A stretch of DNA of 64,000 nt from positions 1,922,001 to 1,986,000 of the forward strand of contig OY970315.1 in NCBI GenBank assembly GCA_963716525.1. The letters run 5' to 3'. The translations under genes were made by a program, and so were the position numbers. Origin of the DNA: JBBREP01 sp963716525 (GTDB lineage Bacteria; Actinomycetota; Acidimicrobiia; IMCC26256; PALSA-610). This document shows positions 57,763 through 64,000 of this stretch, piece by piece. The notes below the pieces were generated by a model. It did no database searches. It worked only from the letters and a program-made list of their open reading frames with translations, and had not been told where the DNA came from. Numbering within the stretch: position 1 is the stretch's first letter; each line of letters opens with the position of its first letter.

Positions 57763-58960
57763 ATGGGTTCACACGGCATCAAGGATCAGGTCGCCATCAT
57801 CTCGATGGGGTGCACGCCGTTCGGCGAGCACTGGAACAAGGGCGTCGACGACCTGATGATCGAGTCGACGAAGGAGGCCTTCGACGCGGTTGGCCTCACC
57901 AAGCACGACATCGACGCGTTCTGGCTCGGCACCGCGATGTCGGGGATGAGCGGCCTCACGCTGTCGCGGCCGTTGCAGCTCGTCGGCAAGCCGGTCACGC
58001 ACGTCATCAACCACTGCGCCACCGGCTCGGAGGCGCTACGCAACGCGGCCTATGCCGTCGCGAGCGGCGCCTACGACCTCGCGATGGCGGTCGGGGCCGA
58101 GAAGGTGAAGGACTCTGGCTACCAGGGCCTCGTGGGCGCGTCGCATCCGCCGAACGACGGCACGGGTCGCACCCTCACCGCGGCGGCGATGTTCGCGATG
58201 TGCGCGCCCGCGTACGGCAAGAAGTACGACGTCTCCGACACCGAGATCCGCGAGGTGCTCGCCCACATCGCGCAGAAGAGCCACTACAACGGCGCGCGCA
58301 ACCCGCGGGCGCAGTTCCGCCGCGAGGTCAGCACCGAGACGATCTGCAACGCGCCGCTGATGGCGGGTTCGCTCGGCGTGTACGACTGCTCGGGCGTGGC
58401 CGACGGCTCGGCCACCGCGATCATCTGCCGGGCCGAGGACGCGCACAAGTACACCGACAAGCCGCTCTACATCAAGGCGCTGTCGTTCGTGGCCGGCTCG
58501 TGCTCGGGCAACGCCGACCCCGGCTACGACTACACCTGGTTCCCCGAGATCAACATGGCCGGCAAGGACGCGTACGCGCAGGCCGGCATCACGAACCCAC
58601 GTCGAGCAGATCGCGATGGCGGAGGTGCACGACTGCTTCACGCCCGCCGAGCTGCTCATCATGGAAGACCTCGGCTTCGCGGAGCGCGGCGCGGCGTGGA
58701 AGGAGGTGCTGAACGGCACCTACGACCTCGACGGCGACCTGCCGATCAACCCCGACGGCGGCCTGAAGAGCTTCGGCCACCCGGTGGGTGCGAGCGGTCT
58801 GCGCATGTTCTTCGAGGCGTGGCTGCAGCTGCGCGGCGAGGCCCCGCCGGAGCGCTCGATCACGACGGCCGACCGCGGCCTCGCGCTGTGCCACAACCTC
58901 GGCGGCTACCCCGGCGAGATGGTCAGCTTCGTCGGCATCGTCGGCAACCAGCTCGACTAA
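57763..58960 (+). pseudogene. thiolase family protein (SCP2-like), frameshifted
   Basis: Acetyl-CoA acetyltransferase-like protein, about 398 aa if repaired. VAIISMGCTPFGEHWNKGVD, THVINHCATGSEALRNAAYA with the catalytic Cys, and AMAVGAEKVKDSGYQGL are in the first frame. Near 58596 (AACCCAC) one base is missing; homology continues in another frame as HVEQIAMAEVHDCFTPAELL with the second active-site block, GHPVGASGLR with the catalytic His, and a CHNLGGYPGE end. ATG 57763 has GAGGAG upstream. It is adjacent to the HMGCS-like/OB-fold fusion and probably forms a complex with it. Likely functional if the gap is an assembly error. Confidence 0.87.
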
Positions 58961-58969
58961 CCCTCCGCG

Positions 58970-59013
58970 CATGCGTCGTTTGGGACCGCTATTTGGTACC
59001 CAAACGACGCATG
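58970..59013. repeat. palindromic repeat A, copy 3 (inverted)
   Basis: 15-base arms (CATGCGTCGTTTGGG and its complement) around loop ACCGCTATTTGGTA, the exact reverse complement of copies 2 and 4 over all 44 bases. Between the convergent thiolase and GGDEF-EAL genes. Confidence 0.9.
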
Positions 59014-59032
59014 GTCGAGGGTTTCCGTGGGG

Positions 59033-61007
59033 TTATGCGGCGGCGACGGGAGCGGGTGACTTCGCGTCGAGTGCTTGCTGCAGGTCTTTGAACGAGACGG
59101 CCTCCGAATAGAGGAAGCCCTGCGCGCGCGTGCAGCCGAGCGCCACGAGCATCTCGGCCTGCTCAGTGGTCTCCACGCCCTCGGCGACCACGCTGAGTCC
59201 GAGGTCGTGCGCCAGCATGATCACGCTCCGCACGATCGCGACATTCGTGCGGTCGAGCGTGAGGTCACCCACGAACGAGCGGTCGATCTTCACCGCGTCG
59301 ATTTCCAACGAGCGCAGCAACGTGAGCGACGAGTGACCGGTACCGAAGTCGTCGAGCGCCACCTTCACACCGAGGCGCCGGGCCTGACCGATGTGGACCG
59401 CCGCGGCGTGCACGTCGGGCAGCACTGCCGTCTCGGTGAGCTCGATGCCGATCGCGCTCGGGCTGCACCCGGCCTTGGCGAGCAGCGCCGAGAGTTGCTC
59501 GGCCGGCACGCCGCGCGCGAGCTGGCGTGCGGAGATGTTGCACCAGATGCGGAAGTCGTCACCGATGCCCCGCTCGCGCAGCTTCACCCGTGCCTGCACG
59601 GCGTCGCCGATGATCTTGCCGTCGAGCGCGAACACGATGCCGGAATCCTCGGCGAGCGGCACGAACGCACCGGCCGCGAGCACGCCGCGCTCCGGGTGCT
59701 TCCAGCGTGCGAGTGCCTCGGCGCCGACGATCGCGCCAGTCAGGAGGTCGTACTGCGGCTGGTAATAGGCGACGATCTGGCCGAGCGCGAGCGCGTCACG
59801 CAACTCCTGCTCGTCGTCGACCCGACGCTGGATCGAGTCACGTAGCTCCACGTCGAACACCTCGACGCGGTTGCGGCCGTTCTGCTTGGCGCGGTACTGC
59901 GCCACGTCGGCGTGTGAGAGCAGGGCCTCGGCACCGTCGTCCTCGTGGTAGTTCGTCGCCAGGCCGATGCTGGCGCTGACGTTGAGGCTGCGCCCACAGA
60001 GCCGGAACGGCGCGATGAATGATTCGGCGACGCGCCGGGCCACCACCACGCTCTGGGCGATGTCCTGCACCCCGTCGAGGCAGATCGTGAACTCGTCGCC
60101 TCCGAGCCGGGCGAGCACATCGTTCGTCCGCAGCAGCTCGGCGACCCGCTGCGCGACCTGCACGAGCAACTCGTCGCCGGCGGCGTGACCGAGCGAGTCG
60201 TTCACCACCTTGAAGCGGTCGAGGTCGAAGTAGAGCACCGCGATCGTCGTACCCTTGCGGCACGCCGACGCGACGGCTCGTTCGAGATGCTCGATGAACG
60301 CAGCTCGGTTCGCGAGGCCCGTGAGCGGGTCGCGCATCGCGAGCTCGGTCGAGGCGCGTGTTCGCCTCCACGAGGCGCGTGTTCGTCTCGTCGTTGCGCT
60401 CGCGCAGCTCGAGCTCGCGCACCACGAGCGTGTGCACCTCGTGGTGCAGTGTTGCCATCACCACGAAGTAGATCGGCACCGCCATCCCGAGCAGCGTGGT
60501 CACCCGGTCGCCCGACGTGAGGTAGCGCACCATCACGAGGCCGAGCATCGGGATCTGCGGCACGTAGAAGTACTCGCGGCGAGCGGCCGCGCCCACGATG
60601 TACGTGGCCGAGCAGCCGACGAGGAACAGGAGGTACACCGCGCGCAGCGTCACGTGCTGGTTGTCGGGGATGCCGAGGAACGACAGCGAACCCCAGGCGA
60701 AGCCGATCAGGCCCGCACCGATCATCCCCACGGGGTAGGTGCGGAACTGGTGGCCGGCGCGCCGGCGGTGCTCGTAGTGCAGGGCGGCGATGAACGTGCC
60801 CGCGTCGGACAGGCTCACCAGCGCCACGAAGATCACGCGGCGCTGGAATGGCACCGCGTCGCCCAGGATCACCGCGAGGAGCGCCGCCGCGGGGATGCCG
60901 ATCAGTGAGCTGCGAACGAGGCCGCGGTTCACCTGGTCGAGACACGCGACGCGGACCGCGTCGCTCGGTTCCCGCTGACTCGGGGCACGCCCGCTCCGCC
61001 TCGGCAC
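59033..61007 (-). pseudogene. membrane GGDEF-EAL c-di-GMP protein, frameshifted
   Basis: About 657 aa if repaired. The N-terminal 210 residues have six to seven hydrophobic helices (LIGIPAAALLAVILGDAV to MAVPIYFVVMATLHHEV). A GGDEF domain follows with RLGGDEFTICLDG (diguanylate cyclase), then an EAL domain with VGAEALARWKHPERG and VKIDRSFVGDLTLD (phosphodiesterase). Both catalytic motifs look intact. The frame breaks near 60355, at a 14-base direct repeat (GAGGCGCGTGTTCG at 60351 and 60374): EANTR in one frame, ASTELAMRDPLTGLANR in the other. The GTG at 61007 is the longest start; a GTG about 26 codons on (VNRGLVRSS) is possible. Confidence 0.87.
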
Positions 61008-61202
61008 CGCGCGAGTTATCGGTCAGCGTGATGAGTGGCTGGAGAGCGCTCGTCCCGGCTGATGGCGAACGGCCTACGAACGCGGGTTCGCCCTGCAACC
61101 CTGCAACCTGCGACCTGCGGCTTGCGACCTTCGGCCCTGCTGCGGGCGGCCGCTGATCGCGGCTGGACGGGAGTGGAACGCGTTTCACTAGCCTCCGCCA
61201 CC

Positions 61203-62306
61203 GTGAAGTTCGCACTGTTCTACGAGATCCCCGTCGCCCGGCCCTGGAGCGAGCACAGCGAGCTCGACGCCTACCGGCACACGCTGGAGCAGGCGCAAGC
61301 GGCCGACAAGCTCGGCTGGCACACGTTCTGGACCGTCGAGCACCACTTCCTCGAGGAGTACTCGCACTGCTCGAATCCCGAGGTGCTCTACGGCGCGATC
61401 GCGGCCACCACCAAGGACCTGCGCATCGGCTACGGCGTGCGGCTCATGCCCGCGCCGTACAACCACCCCGTGCGGACGGCCGAGTCGGTCGCGGTGCTCG
61501 ACCTCATCTCGGGCGGCCGGGTCGACGTCGGCACCGGGCGCAGCGCGACCCGGGCCGAGCTCGAGGGTTTCGGGATCGACCCGTCGAAGACCCGGGCGAT
61601 GTGGCGCGAGGCCATCGGGCACGTCGCGGGCTGCTGGACGCACGACGAGTACGAGTTCTCGGGCGATACCTGGTCGATGCCGAAGCGGCGGGTGCTGCCG
61701 AAGCCCCTGCAGAAGCCGCACCCCGCGGTGTGGGGCGCGACCACGTCCGACGAGGGTCATGCCGAGGTCGGATCGCTCGGGCTCGGGCTGTGCTCGTTCG
61801 CGGTCGGTGTGTCGCCCGAGGAGATCGGTCGCAAGATCGGCATCTACCGCGACGCGTTCGGCACGTGCGAGCAGCCGCTCACCGCGTTCAAGAACGAGAG
61901 CGCGGCCACGTTCACGATGGTGAACATCGCGCCCACGAGCGCCGAGGCCCACGACGTCGCGCGCCGCAGCTTCGAGTGGTACCCGAAGCGGGGCGCGCAG
62001 ATGATTGGTGAGGTCGCCCCGTGGATGGCGGAGCGCCAGCAGGAGCTCGGCAACTACAGCTACGCGGCCGACATGCGCAAGCACCACGAGGAGGGATCGC
62101 TCGACCTGCTGACGCTCGAGATCCTGCTCGACATGAACGCGTGCGTGTGCGGCACGCCGGACGAGGCCGTGGAGATGTGCCGGCGCTACGAGGCCGCGGG
62201 CGTCGACCTGCTGCTGTGTCTCGTGAACCCCTACGACATCCCGCACGAGAAGGTGATGCAGACCATCGAGCTGATGGGCACGAAGGTCATCCCCCAGTTC
62301 TCGTGA
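61203..62306 (+). CDS. LLM class flavin-dependent oxidoreductase (luciferase-like)
   Basis: 367-aa bacterial-luciferase-like monooxygenase or F420 enzyme. KFALFYEIPVARPWSEHSEL, WHTFWTVEHHFLEEYSHCSN, LRIGYGVRLMPAPYNHPVRT and SGGRVDVGTGRSATRAELEG are typical of the alkanal-monooxygenase-like group. It differs from the other LLM gene in this window, so the two use different substrates. GTG 61203 is chosen because it precedes KFALFYE; the frame is open to 61035. The divergent gap of 195 bases to the GGDEF-EAL gene holds a degenerate TGCRACC-type repeat and nothing else I can name. Confidence 0.9.
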   Translation: MKFALFYEIPVARPWSEHSELDAYRHTLEQAQAADKLGWHTFWTVEHHFLEEYSHCSNPEVLYGAIAATTKDLRIGYGVRLMPAPYNHPVRTAESVAVLDLISGGRVDVGTGRSATRAELEGFGIDPSKTRAMWREAIGHVAGCWTHDEYEFSGDTWSMPKRRVLPKPLQKPHPAVWGATTSDEGHAEVGSLGLGLCSFAVGVSPEEIGRKIGIYRDAFGTCEQPLTAFKNESAATFTMVNIAPTSAEAHDVARRSFEWYPKRGAQMIGEVAPWMAERQQELGNYSYAADMRKHHEEGSLDLLTLEILLDMNACVCGTPDEAVEMCRRYEAAGVDLLLCLVNPYDIPHEKVMQTIELMGTKVIPQFS

Positions 62307-62310
62307 CCCT

Positions 62311-62354
62311 CATGCGTCGTTTGGGTACCAAATAGCGGTCCCAAACGACGCATG
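62311..62354. repeat. palindromic repeat A, copy 4
   Basis: 15-base arms around loop TACCAAATAGCGGT; identical to copy 2 over 44 bases although 14.5 kb away. Between the convergent LLM and acyl-CoA dehydrogenase genes. It begins four bases after the LLM stop. Confidence 0.9.
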
Positions 62355-62411
62355 GGGGGCTCGGGGGCGACCCGCGAGGGGCGCCGCCCCGCCAGGCCCC
62401 CTGTCAACGCG

Positions 62412-63719
62412 CTACAGCAGGTCGTTGGCGTGGCCGTGCTGGATGATCTCGGCGAACTGCTCGCGCGCCGCGGCCACCCGCTCGGGCAGGTGCTGGGTGG
62501 GGAACAGGCCCGGTGACGGCTCGTAGCTCTTGAGCACCTGGCGGGCCACGGTGATCTTGTGCACCTCGGTGGGGCCGTCGGCGATACCCATCACCGGCGC
62601 CATCGTCCACATGCCGATGAGCGGCATCTCGTTCGACACGCCGAGCGAGCCGTGCACGTGCATGGCCCGGAACACGATGTCCTTCAGCACCTTCGCGGTG
62701 GCCACCTTCACCGCGGCGATCTCCTTGCGGGCCTTGTGCCCACCCACCTGGTCGATCACCCACGCGGCGTGCAGCACCATCAACCGGAACTGGTGCAGCT
62801 CGATCCACGAGTCGGCCACGTACTCCTGCACCATCTGCTTCGACGCGAGCGACGACCCCTGCGTGGTACGGCTGAGCGCCCGCTCGCACATCATGTCGAG
62901 CGCCTTCTGGCACATGCCCACGGTGCGCATCGCGTGATGGATGCGGCCGCCTCCGAGTCGGGTCTGCGCGATCACGAACGCCTGCCCCGGCCCGCCGAGC
63001 ACGTTGTCGGCCGGCACCCGCACGTTCTCGTAACGCACGTACGCGTGCGAGCCCTGCCCCATCGGCTCACCGCCGATGCCCACGTTGCGGATGATGTTCA
63101 CACCCGGTGTGTCGGTCGGCACGAGGAACATCGACGCGCCCTGGTAGATCGGCACGTTCGGATCGGTGACGGCCATCACGATCGCGAACGCCGCGTACTT
63201 CAGGTTCGAGCTGAACCACTTCTCGCCGTTGATCACCCACTCGTCGCCGTCGGGTTCCGCGCGGCACGTGAACACACCCGGGTCGGAGCCGCCCTGCGGC
63301 TCGGTCATCGAGAAGCAGCTCACGATCTTGCCGTCGAGCAGCGGCTGCAGGTACTTCGCCTTCTGCTCCTCGGTGCCGTAATGGGCGAGGATCTCGGCGT
63401 TGCCGGAATCGGGCGCCTGGCAACCGAACGTCATCGGCGCGAACGTCGAGCGGCCGAGGATCTCGTTGATCAGCGCGAGCTTCGTCTGCCCGTACCCGAG
63501 GCCGCCGAGATCGGCGCCGAGGTGGCAGGCCCACAGGCCCTGGTCCTGCACCTGCTGCTGCAGCCCGGGCAGCACCTGCGTGTGCACCGGATGGCTCTTG
63601 TCGTACACGATCTCGTGCGGGAACGCGAGGTCGAGCGGCTCCACCTCGCGGTCCACGAAGTCCTTGATCCAGTCCAGCTTCTCCTGGAACTCGGGCTCGG
63701 TCGAGAAATCCCAAGACAT
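62412..63719 (-). CDS. acyl-CoA dehydrogenase (ACAD10/11-like clade)
   Basis: 435-aa FAD enzyme. FPHEIVYDKSHPVHTQVLPG, GADLGGLGYGQTKLALINEI, CFSMTEPQGGSDPGVFTCRA, GEKWFSSNLKYAAFAIVMAV and RIHHAMRTVGMCQKALDMM are family landmarks. IADGPTEVHKITVARQVLKS has Asp where simple acyl-CoA dehydrogenases have the catalytic Glu, the pattern of the ACAD10/11 group that works on unusual or hydroxy acyl-CoAs. ATG 63719 follows the nitroreductase gene by seven bases, so they are an operon. The frame is open 32 codons upstream as shadow. Confidence 0.92.
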   Translation of the reverse strand: MSWDFSTEPEFQEKLDWIKDFVDREVEPLDLAFPHEIVYDKSHPVHTQVLPGLQQQVQDQGLWACHLGADLGGLGYGQTKLALINEILGRSTFAPMTFGCQAPDSGNAEILAHYGTEEQKAKYLQPLLDGKIVSCFSMTEPQGGSDPGVFTCRAEPDGDEWVINGEKWFSSNLKYAAFAIVMAVTDPNVPIYQGASMFLVPTDTPGVNIIRNVGIGGEPMGQGSHAYVRYENVRVPADNVLGGPGQAFVIAQTRLGGGRIHHAMRTVGMCQKALDMMCERALSRTTQGSSLASKQMVQEYVADSWIELHQFRLMVLHAAWVIDQVGGHKARKEIAAVKVATAKVLKDIVFRAMHVHGSLGVSNEMPLIGMWTMAPVMGIADGPTEVHKITVARQVLKSYEPSPGLFPTQHLPERVAAAREQFAEIIQHGHANDLL

Positions 63720-63726
63720 GGTGTGC

Positions 63727-64000
63727 TCACTCCGTCGTTGTTTCGGTGGCGGTCGTCGTGCGATCTCGCGGCGGTCCGGCGCTGGTATAGCGCGTGCCCG
63801 GTGGATCGACGGCAAACGCCGCCGGCTGCTCCCAACCGTCTTCGAACACGAGCTCGCCGAGCGGGCGGCGCCGCACGGGACCGTGGTGCCCGGCCGGCCG
63901 GCCGAGCGTGATCGTGGCCGCGACGAACACGTCGTCGGGCAACGCGAGGCGGGCGCGCAGCTCGTGGTCGACGAGCGCGTTGAAGATCGTCAGCACGCCG
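63727..64000 (-). CDS. nitroreductase family protein, N-terminus outside the window
   Basis: About 91 C-terminal residues are visible, in frame to the window edge. TIFNALVDHELRARLALPDD, then VFVAATITLGRPAGHHGPVR and RRPLGELVFEDGW match the end of nitroreductase/FMN reductases of the actinobacterial type. A short tail (TTTATETTTE) ends seven bases before the acyl-CoA dehydrogenase start, whose ribosome site overlaps this stop. The FMN site and catalytic residues are off the window. Family call is from the C-terminus only. Confidence 0.65.
   Translation of the reverse strand, partial: GVLTIFNALVDHELRARLALPDDVFVAATITLGRPAGHHGPVRRRPLGELVFEDGWEQPAAFAVDPPGTRYTSAGPPRDRTTTATETTTE

Noticed and set aside
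17226..62354. Integron attC sites as explanation for repeat A
   Set aside because: The arms do not match the RYYYAAC and GTTRRRY core sites, and there is no integrase or cassette-like gene order.

Overview
The window is about 70% GC by eye, uses GTG starts freely, and packs genes so that many start inside the previous stop (GTGA or ATGA overlaps). It carries luciferase-like (LLM) oxidoreductases of types that often use F420, three acyl-CoA dehydrogenases, two crotonases, a wax ester synthase/DGAT, a CaiB CoA-transferase and many short-chain dehydrogenases. This suggests a lipid- and CoA-thioester-degrading actinobacterium. I would guess class Acidimicrobiia, but nothing here fixes the taxon. 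I see no rRNA, transposase, integrase, phage gene or CRISPR array, and no gene-free stretch longer than about 200 bases.

Layout. 1-5 kb: an epimerase/acyltransferase/MATE group on the minus strand, tRNA-Leu(UAA), and small proteins. 5-8 kb: a broken ArnT/PMT-like glycosyltransferase, a broken glycerophosphodiesterase and a HAD protein. 8-11.8 kb: a tight five-gene minus operon (epimerase, crotonase, HAD, histidine phosphatase, crotonase). 11.9-16.2 kb: an SDR, a SnoaL-like protein, and an ABC ATPase/FtsX permease/SGNH-like lipoprotein operon. 16.2-24 kb: an LLM enzyme, an esterase-thioredoxin fusion, selD, an NlpC/P60 peptidase, a dienelactone hydrolase, an MBL hydrolase and a CitE-like lyase. 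24-35 kb: a secreted protein, an AbiEi/DUF559 gene between two copies of one palindrome, two acyl-CoA dehydrogenases, an ABC exporter, MaoC and HIT. 35-46 kb: an ABC-2 exporter, an MBL/flavin reductase/MauE operon, an FtsH-like AAA protease and a heterodimeric ABC exporter. 45.7-55.9 kb: an acetoacetate-decarboxylase-like protein with an amidohydrolase, a second amidohydrolase, a CoA-transferase, a VOC/SDR/small protein/ThDP-lyase operon and WS/DGAT. 56-64 kb: an HMG-CoA-synthase-like/OB-fold fusion with a thiolase, a GGDEF-EAL protein, an LLM enzyme, an acyl-CoA dehydrogenase and a nitroreductase end.

Two features cut across the window. First, long intergenic palindromes recur. Four copies of one 44-base element keep the same asymmetric 14-base loop in both orientations (17.2, 47.8, 59.0 and 62.3 kb). 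A second palindrome occurs twice, on either side of the AbiEi/DUF559 gene. There are also single perfect palindromes, a pair of about 86-base repeats that abut stop codons, and 12- to 14-base tandem repeats at gene borders. Second, eight genes are split by frameshifts (the glycosyltransferase by two) and a ninth lacks a nearby stop. Homology continues across each break, so I read most of these as assembly errors or very young mutations rather than old pseudogenes.

The genes fit a picture of import or storage and breakdown of lipids and branched or hydroxy acids through CoA thioesters, with several exporters and envelope proteins. No DNA-binding regulator gene is evident, so regulation can only be guessed from inverted repeats.
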